Source: Actinacidiphila guanduensis (GTDB lineage Bacteria; Actinomycetota; Actinomycetes; Streptomycetales; Streptomycetaceae). Taken from it: DNA of 64,000 bases. A program made the position numbers and the translations under genes. Below are positions 51,019 to 59,841 of this stretch, in pieces. Under the pieces are notes generated by a model. That model was not told where the DNA came from, searched no databases, and worked only from the letters and a program-made list of their open reading frames with translations. Every line of letters begins with the position of its first letter. Within the stretch, counting starts at the first letter, position 1. Location of the stretch: the NCBI RefSeq assembly GCF_900103985.1, contig NZ_FNIE01000001.1, positions 696,466 through 760,465 on the forward strand, in the 5' to 3' direction.

Positions 51019-51619
51019 GCAGGAGCAGGAAGACCGAGGGACAGCGGGCGGCGAAGGCCGTCGCACACGCCGGCACGACCCGCGGCGCAGGGAGCGCGTG
51101 CTGGACGCCGCGCTGGATGTGCTCGTGGACGAGGGGGTCGCGGGGATCACGCACCGCAAGGTCGCCGCCCGCGCGGATGTGCCGCTGGGCTCGGTCACCT
51201 ACCACTTCGCGACCCTGACCGACCTGTGCGCGCAGGCGTTCGCCCGGTACGTCGAGCAGCGGACCGCCGAGTACGAGGCGCTCTTCACCCAGGTGGCGTC
51301 CCGCGACGACCTGGTCGACGTCCTGGTGGAACTGGTCGAGGCGGGACCCTCGCGGCACCGCAGCGCGGTCCTCGGCTTCGAACTGCACCTGGCGGCGCTG
51401 CGCGACCCGGCGCTGCGCGCGCTGACCGGCCGGTGGACCAGGTCCAGCCGGGCGGTGCTGGCCCGCTTCACCGGACCCGGGGCCGCCGCCCGCCTCGACG
51501 CGCTCCTGGAGGGGATGATCATGCACAGGCTGCTGTCCGACGACGGCGAAGCGCGTGAGGCGACCCGCGCGGCCATCGAGCAGACGCTCGGCCCCCCGCA
51601 GCCGCCCAGGTCGGGGTGA
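51017..51619 (+). CDS. TetR-family regulator, possibly leaderless
   Basis: 200 aa. HTH: RERVLDAALDVLVDEGVAGITHRKVAARADVPLGSVTYHFATLTDLCAQAF. The helix PLGSVTYHF is typical of TetR. The ATG at 51017 is preceded by TTTGTTCTT and no purine-rich ribosome site, so translation may be leaderless. It precedes an epoxide hydrolase gene by 54 bp on the same strand. Confidence 0.9.
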   Translation: MQEQEDRGTAGGEGRRTRRHDPRRRERVLDAALDVLVDEGVAGITHRKVAARADVPLGSVTYHFATLTDLCAQAFARYVEQRTAEYEALFTQVASRDDLVDVLVELVEAGPSRHRSAVLGFELHLAALRDPALRALTGRWTRSSRAVLARFTGPGAAARLDALLEGMIMHRLLSDDGEAREATRAAIEQTLGPPQPPRSG

Positions 51620-51673
51620 TCAGCCACCCAACCGCGCCCGCACTCCGCGTACCGCCGCACCGAGGAGCCCACT

Positions 51674-52807
51674 GTGCCGAGCACCGCACCTCTCATCGCC
51701 GTCAGTGACACCGACCTGGCGGACCTTCGCGCCCGGTTGCGCGCCACCCGGTGGCCCGAGCCGTGGCCGGTAGGCCCCTGGGAGGCGGGTACCGACGCCG
51801 CCGAACTGCGCCGCCTCGCCGGCTACTGGGCCACCGGGTACGCCTGGCGCACCCACGAGGCCGCCGTCAACGCCCTGCCCTCCCACGTCGCCGACATCGA
51901 CGGCACACCCGTGCGCTACCTGCGCTACGACGCCGAACGTCCGGACGCCCCGGCGATCGTGCTCACCCACGGCTGGCCGAGCACCGTCCTGGAACTCACC
52001 GCCCTCGCCGAACGATTGGCCACGCCCTCCCGCCACGGCGGGGACGCCCGCGACGCCTTCACCGTGATCGTCCCGGCCCTGCCCGGCTTCCCGTTCTCCC
52101 CGCAGCGGCCCGCCCTCACCGGGGCCGAGCAGACCCACGACCTGTGGCACCGGCTGATGCACGACCACCTCGGCTTCCGGCGGTACGCGGCGCACGGCGG
52201 GGACCTCGGCGCGGGCGTCACCTCACGGCTCGCCGAAGCCCACCCCGAGGCGGTCATCGGCATCCACCTGCTGGCCGTGGCCGCCCCGGCCGACCACGAC
52301 CCGGCCTCCCTCACCGCGGAGGAGGAGGCGTACCTCGCCTCGGTCGCGGCCTGGCAGGCGGAGGAGGGCGGCTACATGCACCAGCAGAGCACCCGGCCCC
52401 TCACGCTCGCCCCCGCCCTCGCCGACTCACCCGCCGGGCTGCTGTCCTGGATCCTCGAGAAGTACCGCGCGTGGAGCGACTGCGGCGGCGACCTGTCCAC
52501 ACGCTTCAGCGACGACTTCCTCCTCACGCAGGCGTCGCTCTACTGGTTCACCGGCACGATCTCCACGTCCTTCCGCCCGTACTACGAGTACGCGCACCAC
52601 CTGACCCGCCGGGTGCGGCGGGTGGACGTCCCCACCGCCCTCGCCCTCTTCCCCGCGGACCTCAGCCGGCCGCCGCGGAGCTGGGCCGAGCGCACCTACC
52701 ACCTCACGCGTTTCACCCGTATGCCCCGCGGCGGCCACTTCGCCGCCCACGAGGAACCCGGCCTGCTCGCCGACGACATCACCGCGTTCTTCCGCGACCT
52801 GCGCTGA
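51674..52807 (+). CDS. Epoxide hydrolase (alpha/beta-hydrolase)
   Basis: 377 aa. GTG at 51674 after GAGGAG. N-terminal epoxide-hydrolase domain (LIAVSDTDLADLRARLRATRWP...), oxyanion motif HGWP (99-102), nucleophile D177 in AHGGDLGAG, cap-domain region with tyrosines (STSFRPYYEYAHHL), and catalytic His in RGGHFAAHEEP. No signal peptide. Converts an epoxide to a diol; the natural substrate is unknown. Probably under the upstream TetR. Confidence 0.92.
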   Translation: MPSTAPLIAVSDTDLADLRARLRATRWPEPWPVGPWEAGTDAAELRRLAGYWATGYAWRTHEAAVNALPSHVADIDGTPVRYLRYDAERPDAPAIVLTHGWPSTVLELTALAERLATPSRHGGDARDAFTVIVPALPGFPFSPQRPALTGAEQTHDLWHRLMHDHLGFRRYAAHGGDLGAGVTSRLAEAHPEAVIGIHLLAVAAPADHDPASLTAEEEAYLASVAAWQAEEGGYMHQQSTRPLTLAPALADSPAGLLSWILEKYRAWSDCGGDLSTRFSDDFLLTQASLYWFTGTISTSFRPYYEYAHHLTRRVRRVDVPTALALFPADLSRPPRSWAERTYHLTRFTRMPRGGHFAAHEEPGLLADDITAFFRDLR

Positions 52808-52886
52808 GCCCGGCGAGCGGCCGGGACCCGCGCGGAGAGGGCCGTGCGACGGCGCCAATGACCGGTTCGGCCCCGTCCGGGCGGCT

Positions 52887-53474
52887 TCACCCCATGAGTC
52901 CGGGGGCCTGCGGCGAGTCCGGAGCCGTGTCGGCGGGGCGGCGGGCGGCGGCGCACACGGCAAGGAGCTGCTGTGCGGCCACCGCGACGGGCGGCCGCCG
53001 GCGTGCCAGGTCGCTTGCCGCGAGGTCGAGGAGGGCGTCGAGCGTGCCGGGCCCGGGAGCGCCCGTGGCGTCGAGGGGGATGTGCAGGGCGGAGGGCGCC
53101 GGCGCGGTGAGCGGATGCGCGGAGAGCCGGATCCAGACCGGCCCGGCACCGGGCGCGGAGGTGCGGCGGGCGAGGCGGGCGGCGACGAGGGCGCCGGCGG
53201 CGTGGTCGACGGCGGGGTGGGACCAGGCGGAGACGATCAGGGAGGCGCGGTCGAGCGCGGCGACGGCGTCGGCGTACGGATCGCCGGTGGCGGCGGGCAC
53301 CATGGCGGCGGCCACGGACAGGCCGGCCCCGCGCAGGGCCTGGGCGATCGGCAGCGCGGTGCCCGGGTCGATCAGCACCGCCGCGTCGCGCCGCGGCCCG
53401 GGGCATGACGGTGTCTGCCAGGCCGGGGCGGGGATCGGGGTCACGGCGGGGCCGTCGCGGTCGCAGATGTCCAT
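52887..53474 (-). CDS. Hypothetical Ala-rich protein
   Basis: 195 aa. ATG at 53474 (MDICDRDGPAVTP) follows CTGGAG; a longer in-frame version to 53633 runs through the operator-like region and is less likely. Alternating hydrophobic strands and Ala-rich helices (AAVLIDPGTALPIAQALRGAGLSVAAAMVP, SLIVSAWSHPAVDHAAGALVAARLA) suggest a soluble alpha/beta protein. No family recognised. Divergent from the XRE regulator gene, so possibly its target. Confidence 0.6.
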   Translation of the reverse strand: MDICDRDGPAVTPIPAPAWQTPSCPGPRRDAAVLIDPGTALPIAQALRGAGLSVAAAMVPAATGDPYADAVAALDRASLIVSAWSHPAVDHAAGALVAARLARRTSAPGAGPVWIRLSAHPLTAPAPSALHIPLDATGAPGPGTLDALLDLAASDLARRRPPVAVAAQQLLAVCAAARRPADTAPDSPQAPGLMG

Positions 53475-53521
53475 GTCTCCAGGGGAGACCCCGGCGGCGG
53501 ACTGCGGAAGGGGTCGTCCGT

Positions 53522-53660
53522 GACCCGGGTCCGGCTCGACCCGGGTCGGCGCCGACCCGGGCGGCTCCCGCCGGGCGGCGGGCCGCGACCCTTCATAAGC
53601 TGGCCACAGTCCGCTGTGCCGGTCATGGGACAAGGGGGTCGCCGATGGTGGACCCGGGTC
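53522..53660. promoter_or_regulatory. Phased GACCCGGG operator array
   Basis: GACCCGGGTC at 53522-53531 and 53538-53547, and GACCCGGG at 53554-53561, are exactly 16 bp apart. The second and third form a perfect 22-bp palindrome (53540-53561). A fourth GACCCGGGTC lies at 53651-53660, in the first codons of the XRE gene. Confidence 0.75.
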
Positions 53661-54505
53661 AGCGCCCGCGCCTCGGCACGGACCTGCTGTCCAGCTGGCG
53701 GGCCCGCGTCAACCCGCGGGACCTGCCGGAGGCCGCCGGCATGGACCCGCTGCCCGAACGGCTGACGGTGGCGCTCATGGCCCGTCTGGTCCACACCGAC
53801 GAGCGGCACTACCGGCGGATCGAGCGCGGCACCGCGCACGGCGTCAGCACGCAGCTCATCGAGTCCATCGCCCAGGTCCTGCGCCTGCAGCCGCACGAGA
53901 CACGGCTGCTGTACGCGTGGTGCGGGAAACCGCCGCCGCGGGCCCAGGCGAGCGACGCCGCGGTGCCGGAGGACCTGCTGGGGGTGCTCGATGCCGAGCA
54001 GCACGGCGCCTACTGGTGCTCGGCCGGCTACGACGTGCTCGCCGCCAACGCCCGCGCCCTGTGCAACTGGCCGTGGATGGCGGAGCCGGGCACCAACGTC
54101 ATGGTCGCCCTGCTGAGGGGGCCGGGGCGCGAGCAGTGCGCCGAGTGGGACACCCGCTGGGCCCCGCTGCTCCTGGCCCAGCTGCGAAGGGAGCTGATCC
54201 AGGCCCCCGAGAGCGACGAGCTGCACGAACTCGTCGACCGCGTGGTGACCGGCGACCCGCTCGTGGAGCGGATCTGGCGCGCCACCGCGGAGGTGCAGCC
54301 GCCCGCCTACGGGACCACGCGCCCGATGTACATGCCGCCGTGGCGGCCCTACACCAGTGATCCGGTCGAGATCACCGTCACGGCGCTGGTGCCGATCAGC
54401 AGGCCCGACCTCCGGCTGGTCGTCGGGGTCCCGGCCGCCGACGTCACCCCCCGGCTGCCGGAGCTGCCGGACCGGCCCCGCACGGCGCGGCACCGCCCGC
54501 GGTGA
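53645..54505 (+). CDS. XRE-family regulator with MmyB-type sensor domain
   Basis: 286 aa. ATG at 53645 after AAGGGGG. N-terminal HTH (LPERLTVALMARLVHTDERHYRRIERGTAHGVSTQLIESIAQVLRL); then a PAS-like MmyB ligand-binding domain: LLGVLDAEQHGAYWCSAGYDVLAANARALCNWPWM, VMVALLRGPGREQCAEWD, LVDRVVTGDPLVERIW. Common architecture in Streptomyces, usually next to an oxidoreductase it controls. The upstream operator array suggests autoregulation. Confidence 0.88.
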   Translation: MVDPGQRPRLGTDLLSSWRARVNPRDLPEAAGMDPLPERLTVALMARLVHTDERHYRRIERGTAHGVSTQLIESIAQVLRLQPHETRLLYAWCGKPPPRAQASDAAVPEDLLGVLDAEQHGAYWCSAGYDVLAANARALCNWPWMAEPGTNVMVALLRGPGREQCAEWDTRWAPLLLAQLRRELIQAPESDELHELVDRVVTGDPLVERIWRATAEVQPPAYGTTRPMYMPPWRPYTSDPVEITVTALVPISRPDLRLVVGVPAADVTPRLPELPDRPRTARHRPR

Positions 54506-54678
54506 GAGAGCCGCGTCACATCGGAGCGCCTTTCCCTCAGGTGAGCGCGACGCTCCCCGGGTGTGGCGGCCCTCACTGCGGGATCCCGGTCCCCCGGCCG
54601 CCGTTCCTCGGGCACGATGGAGTCAACCCGGGCATACCGGGGCCATATTGGGCGATCACCGAGGAATGGGGGGGCGGC

Positions 54679-55797
54679 ATGCGGATAGCGGTGGGCAAAC
54701 CGGTGGTGGTGCGGGCGCCGTACGAGGTGTCGACGGACGCGATCGAGGCGGACTGGCTGGCGCGGTGGCCGCTGGAGGAGCAGCCGCCGCAGCGGCGGCG
54801 CCGGCTCGCCACGGGCCTGCGGATGGTGCGCTCCACAGGTGTGGTGTCGCGGCCCTGGGTGGCGCCCTTGGACGTCGTCGGCGACGCGGGGCGCGGCGCG
54901 CGCGAGGTGTACGCGGAGGCGTTCGCCGCGGTGGTGGACATGGCGGCCGCGGCGGCGGGCGGCGCGCTGGAGGCGGCGGGGCTGGAGCCGGGGGATGTCG
55001 ACTGCGTCGTCACGACGCACACCACCAGCTGGACCGTGCCGGGCCTCGACGTGGCCCTGGTCAACCGGCTCGGACTGCGGCGGGACGTCTCCCGGGTGCC
55101 CGCCTCCACCCTGGCCTGCGCGGGCGGCGCCCACTCCCTCGTCCAGGCCGTGCGCTACCTGGCCCACCGGCCCGACGGCGTGGTCCTGGTCGTGGCCGGC
55201 GAGGCCCTGTCGATCCTCCACACGCCCTGGCGCGAGCCGACCAGGACCTCCGTCCTGTACGGCGCCCTGTTCGGGGACTCCGCGGCAGCGACGGTCGTGG
55301 TCGGCGCCGACCCGGCACACCAGGCCGACGCCGACCGGCTGGTGGCCGCCGGCGGAGGTCTGGTCGCCGAGGTCGACACGTGGGAGTGGCAGCAGTACGG
55401 CGAGAGCCCCTACTGGGGCGAACTCCTGCCGCCCGGGGCGCCGGACGCCGGCCGGATCGTCTTCGAGTCGAACCGGGACGCGGCCAAAGCGGCGCGCGAG
55501 ACGGTCCCGCAGCTGGTCAAGTGGCTCGACGGCCGACGCGTCGAGTGGGCGATGGTCCATCCGGGCGGGCCGTCGATCATCACCGACACCGTCGACGCCC
55601 TCGGTCTCCCGCCGGAGGCCGGCCGGCACTCGGCCGCGTCCCTGGCCGGCGGCAACCTCGGGGGCGCGGCGGTCCTCGACGTCCTGCGCCGCACGCTCGG
55701 CAACGGGCCCGTCCGGGGCCCGGGCGTCCTGGTGGGTTACGGGCCCGGCTTCGTCGCCGGCGCCGTGTCCCTCGACGTCCTGGACTCCCCGGCCTGA
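54679..55797 (+). CDS. Type III polyketide synthase (chalcone/stilbene synthase family)
   Basis: 372 aa. ATG at 54679 after a G-rich stretch. Thiolase-fold catalytic residues: C147 (STLACAGG), H294 (MVHPGG), N326 (GGNLGGA). Other family features: VVTTHTTSWTVPGLDVALVNRLGLRRDVSR, and GYGPGF near the C-terminus (the GxGPG loop). Condenses malonyl-CoA extenders onto a starter acyl-CoA. No tailoring enzymes or transporter adjoin it; the product cannot be predicted. Confidence 0.88.
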   Translation: MRIAVGKPVVVRAPYEVSTDAIEADWLARWPLEEQPPQRRRRLATGLRMVRSTGVVSRPWVAPLDVVGDAGRGAREVYAEAFAAVVDMAAAAAGGALEAAGLEPGDVDCVVTTHTTSWTVPGLDVALVNRLGLRRDVSRVPASTLACAGGAHSLVQAVRYLAHRPDGVVLVVAGEALSILHTPWREPTRTSVLYGALFGDSAAATVVVGADPAHQADADRLVAAGGGLVAEVDTWEWQQYGESPYWGELLPPGAPDAGRIVFESNRDAAKAARETVPQLVKWLDGRRVEWAMVHPGGPSIITDTVDALGLPPEAGRHSAASLAGGNLGGAAVLDVLRRTLGNGPVRGPGVLVGYGPGFVAGAVSLDVLDSPA

Positions 55798-56217
55798 ACT
55801 CCGCGCCGGGCCACGGGGACCGGCGTCCGCAGCGGTCGGGAAACAGCGGTCGGGAAACGGGGCCCGGGAGACGGGGCGAGCCGACGACCGGCCGACGCGG
55901 CGGCAGTTGCCGGTGGCTTCCGCCCATGAAGCGCTCGACTCGCGGCCTGCCCCACGGGCTTCCCCGGCGATCCCGGAAGCGATCCCGAGCCACCGCGGGC
56001 CTCGGCTCCTCGTGCCGGGGCTTGGTCTGCGGGACGCCTCGGGACAGAATGGTTGGGCTTTGAACGAGATACCCACCGTCGCCCGGGCCGGGCCCGGTGC
56101 TCTCCGTACGCGGCGGGCGGCGGCCCCCTGTCGGTCGGTCGGGCTCCTGGCGCCGGGCGGGGCGCGGGTGATGGTCAACCAGGGCGCGGGTGGTGCGCGG
56201 GAAGGGGAGGCACGGCC
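55798..56217. other. 420-bp gap between PKS and LAL regulator
   Basis: No convincing gene. It holds the 14-bp tandem repeat at 55831-55858 and, in the last part, the ribosome site for the LAL gene. Open frames here are GC-skewed extensions of neighbours without family signals. Confidence 0.5.
55831..55858. repeat. 14-bp perfect tandem repeat
   Basis: AGCGGTCGGGAAAC occurs twice head to tail, 34 bp past the type III PKS stop. Confidence 0.85.
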
Positions 56218-59200
56218 TTGGCAGCGCAACCCGCGCGACCCGTGGACCCGCAAGCGGCGCGAGCCGCGGACCCGTATCCCACGGGGCCCACGGACCCGTA
56301 TCCCACGGGACCCGCGGACTCATTGCCCACGCGACCCGCGGGCCCGGCTCACCCGCAACTCCCGCGATCCGCGGGCCCCGATCGTCCCCGACTCCCGGAC
56401 CTCCAGCCCACGGACCCGCAGCCGCCGGCCCCCGTCCGCGGGCCCCGGCTGGTCGGGCGCTCCGAAGAACTCGCCGCCCTCGTCGGCGCCCTGACCGCGG
56501 ACGGCCCCGCGACCGTCCTGGTCGAAGGCGAGGCCGGCATCGGCAAGACCCGGCTGCTGCAGGAGGCGCTGGCCGACCCCGCGCTCGGCGGCGTGCTGGT
56601 CGCCGGGTGCCTGCCCTTCGGTGAAGCGCTCACCCTGGCGCCGATCGTGGACGCCGTACGCCAGGCCCGCACTCGGGCGGACGAGCTGGACCTCTCGCCC
56701 CTGGGCGGCGCCCTGCGCCCGCTGTTCCCCGAGTGGGCCGACGCCCTGCCGCCCGCTCCCGAACCGCTCGACGAGGCCGGCGCCGCACGGCACCGGCTCT
56801 TCCGCGCCCTGGCGGAGCTGCTCGCCCGCTGCGGCGTCACCGCGCTCGCCGTCGAGGACGCCCACTGGGCGGACGAGGCCACCCTGGATTTCCTGCTGTT
56901 CCTCGCCGGCCGCCCGCTCGCCGAGCGCGTTGGCCTGGTGCTCACCTACCGCCCCGAGGACGTCCCGGCCGGCTCCCAGCTGCGGCGCATCGCCGCGCGA
57001 CCCGTCCCCGGCAGCCACCGCACCCGGATCGCGCTGAGCCCGCTGACCGTCGCCGGCACCGCGCAGTTCGTCTCCTCGATGCTCGACGACGAACACGTCT
57101 CCGACGCCTTCGCCGCCTTCCTGCACGGGCACACCGCCGGACTCCCGCTCGCCGTCGAGGAGTCGGTGCGCCTGCTCGGGGAGCGCGCCGACCTGGTACG
57201 GCACCGCGGCGAATGGCGGCGCAGGACCCTGACCGAGATCGGCGTGCCGCCCACCATCCGCGACGCGGTGCTGGAGCGCTGCTCGCGACTCGACCCCGAC
57301 AGCCGCCAGGTGCTGCGCGCGGCCGCCGTCCTCGCCGAGGCCGCCGGTCCGGAGGTGGTCGCCGCGGTGGCCGGGCTGCCCGCTGCCCGCGCCGATGCGG
57401 CCGTGGCCGCCGCCGTGCGGGCCAGGGCCCTGGTCGAGGACGCCGACGGCCGCGTCGGCTTCCGCCATCTGCTGGCCGCCCGCGCCGTCTACGACGACAT
57501 CCCCGGCGGTGAGCGGCGCGCCCTGCACCTGCGGGCCGGGCGCGCACTGGAAGCCCTCCACCCGCTTCCCATCGCACGGCTCCCGCACCACTTCGGCGCC
57601 GCGGGCGACACGGACGGCTGGCGGCACTACACCGAACTGGCCGTCGACCTCGCCCTGGCCACCGGCGACCAGCAGACGGCGGTCACCGCCCTGCACGCGC
57701 TGCTGTCCAGCGGCGACCTTCCCGCCGGAGCGGTCGTCCGGCTGTGCCGCAAGTTCCCCGTCTTCGCCTTCTCCGGCCACCTCGGCAGCAGCGACCTGCT
57801 GGAGGTGCTGCGCGGCCTGCTCGACGGCGGCGCCCTCGCCCGCTCCGAACGCGGCGAGGTCCGCGCCCAGTTGGGCCGGATGCTGATGCACGCCGGCCAG
57901 TACGCGGCAGGCGCCGCCGAGTTGGAGCGGGCCACCGCCGACCTCGGCGAACGCCCCTACGAGGCCGCCGCCGTGATGAGCGCGCTGGGCCGCCCCGCGG
58001 GCGCCGACTGGCCGGTCGCGGCCCACCGGCGCTGGCTCGACAGGTCCGTCGCGCTGGTCGAGGCACGGGTCCCCGCCGACCGCCACCTGCCCTTCCTGAT
58101 CGACCGGGCCACCTCGCTGCTGGAGATGGGCGACCCGGCCGGCTGGGAGGTCGCCGCCCGCATCCCGCAGACCGCGGACGGGCCCACCGATCCGCTCGAC
58201 GTGATCCGCGCCGGCCTCAACCTCGGTGACGCCGCACTTCGTTGGGGCTACGGCGAGGACGCCCGGCACCGCCTGCTCCGCGCGATCGGCCTCGCGGAGC
58301 GCCACGGCCACCTGAGACTGCGGGACATGGCCGCGACGACCCTCGCCCACCTCGACTGGCACACCGGCAACTGGCAGGGGCTCGCCGAGCGCGCGGCCAC
58401 CCACGCCGCGATCGAGAACGAGCCGCTGATCGTCATCGACGCCACCTTGGTCACCGCCCTGCTCACCGCGGCGACCGCCACCGCGCCGGAGCAACTCGCC
58501 CAGGCGGCCGCCCTGTTCACCCACGTCATCGCCGAGGCGCGCCGGCGTGGCTTCGCCGACGTGCCGCTGGAGGCGACGGCCGGGCTCGCCAGGATCAGGC
58601 TGGAGGAGGGCCGCGGCGAGGAGGCGCTGGAACTCACCGAGGCCGGCATGCGGGTCGTGGACCGCAAGGCCATCTGGCTGTGGGCGGTGGAGATCGCGCC
58701 GGTCCGGGTGGCGGCCCTCGTCGCCGCGGGCCGTACCGCGGAGGCCGCCGCTCTGGTGGCCCGTTACGCCAGGGGGCTGCGCGGCTGCACCGCCCCGGCG
58801 GCCGCGGCCTCGCTCGCCGAGTGCCGGGCGCGGCTCGCCGACGCCGAGGAGCCGGCCGAGCGGGCGGCAGAGCGCTGGGATGCCGCCGCGGCGGCGTGGG
58901 AGGCGCTCCCCCGCCCCTGCCCCGCGCTGCTCGCCCGGGAGCGGCAGGCCCGGGCGCTCGGCGCCGCGGGCCGCGAGGCGGAGGCGGCCGCGCTGCTCGC
59001 CCGTACGGCGGCCGCGCTGGCGGACCTGGGTGCCGAGCGCGACGCCCGGCGGGTCGCCGCGAGCGAGGCCCGTCGCCCGGCGGGTGGCCGCCGCGGCTAC
59101 GGTGACCGGCTCTCGCCGCGCGAACTGGAGGTCGTACGGCTGATGCTGACCGGCTTGTCGACGCCCGACATCGCGCGCTCGCTGTCGCGGTCGCCCAAGA

Positions 59201-59319
59201 CCGTGGCGGCGCAGCTGACGTCGGCGATGCGCAAGCACCGGGTCAACTCCCGTACGGCGCTGGCGGTTGCCGCGCTCAAGGCCGGCATCACCCCGGCGGA
59301 CCCGGCCCCCGGCATCTGA
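56218..59319 (+). CDS. LAL-type LuxR-family regulator with ATPase domain
   Basis: 1033 aa from TTG 56218, chosen for the GGGGAGG seven bases upstream; an ATG-initiated longer frame begins at 56053. Pro-rich N-terminus contains an 8-residue repeat (DPYPTGPA type). RLVGRSEELAAL starts the AAA domain: Walker A VEGEAGIGKTRLL, Walker B-like ALAVEDAHWADEATLDFLLFL. About 600 residues of helical repeats follow. C-terminal LuxR HTH: LSPRELEVVRLMLTGLSTPDIARSLSRSPKTVAAQL. Such regulators usually activate transport or secondary-metabolite genes. Downstream of the PKS, a possible target. Confidence 0.88.
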   Translation: MAAQPARPVDPQAARAADPYPTGPTDPYPTGPADSLPTRPAGPAHPQLPRSAGPDRPRLPDLQPTDPQPPAPVRGPRLVGRSEELAALVGALTADGPATVLVEGEAGIGKTRLLQEALADPALGGVLVAGCLPFGEALTLAPIVDAVRQARTRADELDLSPLGGALRPLFPEWADALPPAPEPLDEAGAARHRLFRALAELLARCGVTALAVEDAHWADEATLDFLLFLAGRPLAERVGLVLTYRPEDVPAGSQLRRIAARPVPGSHRTRIALSPLTVAGTAQFVSSMLDDEHVSDAFAAFLHGHTAGLPLAVEESVRLLGERADLVRHRGEWRRRTLTEIGVPPTIRDAVLERCSRLDPDSRQVLRAAAVLAEAAGPEVVAAVAGLPAARADAAVAAAVRARALVEDADGRVGFRHLLAARAVYDDIPGGERRALHLRAGRALEALHPLPIARLPHHFGAAGDTDGWRHYTELAVDLALATGDQQTAVTALHALLSSGDLPAGAVVRLCRKFPVFAFSGHLGSSDLLEVLRGLLDGGALARSERGEVRAQLGRMLMHAGQYAAGAAELERATADLGERPYEAAAVMSALGRPAGADWPVAAHRRWLDRSVALVEARVPADRHLPFLIDRATSLLEMGDPAGWEVAARIPQTADGPTDPLDVIRAGLNLGDAALRWGYGEDARHRLLRAIGLAERHGHLRLRDMAATTLAHLDWHTGNWQGLAERAATHAAIENEPLIVIDATLVTALLTAATATAPEQLAQAAALFTHVIAEARRRGFADVPLEATAGLARIRLEEGRGEEALELTEAGMRVVDRKAIWLWAVEIAPVRVAALVAAGRTAEAAALVARYARGLRGCTAPAAAASLAECRARLADAEEPAERAAERWDAAAAAWEALPRPCPALLARERQARALGAAGREAEAAALLARTAAALADLGAERDARRVAASEARRPAGGRRGYGDRLSPRELEVVRLMLTGLSTPDIARSLSRSPKTVAAQLTSAMRKHRVNSRTALAVAALKAGITPADPAPGI
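56267..56309. repeat. 24-bp tandem repeat in LAL N-terminus
   Basis: CGGACCCGTATCCCACGGG at 56267-56285 and 56291-56309 (period 24 bp), with a decayed third copy after. In frame it gives repeated DPYPTGP. Confidence 0.8.
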
Positions 59320-59335
59320 AACCGGGCACTTACCA

Positions 59336-59360
59336 CTCCCGGCCCTGCCGTTGCCGGGAG
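59336..59360 (+). terminator. Hairpin after LAL gene
   Basis: CTCCCGGC (59336-59343) pairs with GCCGGGAG (59353-59360), 9-base loop, 16 bp past the stop. Confidence 0.6.
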
Positions 59361-59483
59361 GAACCGTCCTCACGCCGGGAACTTCCGGCGAACTTTAGGT
59401 CAGTTGCCTCATCGCCCGCCGAGCCGGGCCGTCTCCATACTCGCCGTGCACCTGTTCCACGACAGCTACGGAGAGCAGCACCA

Positions 59484-59741
59484 GTGAGCCGATCCGGTGA
59501 GGACGCACAGCCTGATGGGCGCCCGGACGACACCGATTTGCCGGGACACGACGACCCCGAAGAACGCGCCGTGTCAGACGGGGAGTTCGCCGTCCTCGCC
59601 GAACCGGAAGGCGCGCTCGCCGACTCGGCACCGGCCGGGCCCGTACGCGTCCGACCCGCCCCCACCGAGCCGACGCGCGTCGAGCCCCTCACCGCCGAGG
59701 AGGCGGACGACGGCCCCTTGCCGGGCTACGAACCGCTCTGA
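59484..59741 (+). CDS. Small acidic hypothetical protein
   Basis: 85 aa, GTG at 59484 after GGAGAG. Rich in Asp, Glu and Pro (GRPDDTDLPGHDDPEER, LTAEEADDGPLPGYEPL), without membrane or signal segments; likely disordered. 100 bp before the secreted protein gene. No family recognised. Confidence 0.6.
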   Translation: MSRSGEDAQPDGRPDDTDLPGHDDPEERAVSDGEFAVLAEPEGALADSAPAGPVRVRPAPTEPTRVEPLTAEEADDGPLPGYEPL

Positions 59742-59841
59742 CCGCCCGTACTCGCCACCCGTAGCCGCCGCCCGATCCCGCGGACCGGTTCCGCCGTCCC
59801 ATCACTCCGAACCCGACCCTCCGAAAGGCCAACTCCCCTCC

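Noticed and set aside
54541..54554. GTGAGCG-like text upstream of the type III PKS as another arabinose operator
   Set aside because: Only one half site (GTGAGCGCGAC); the second half does not match and the neighbouring genes have no sugar link.
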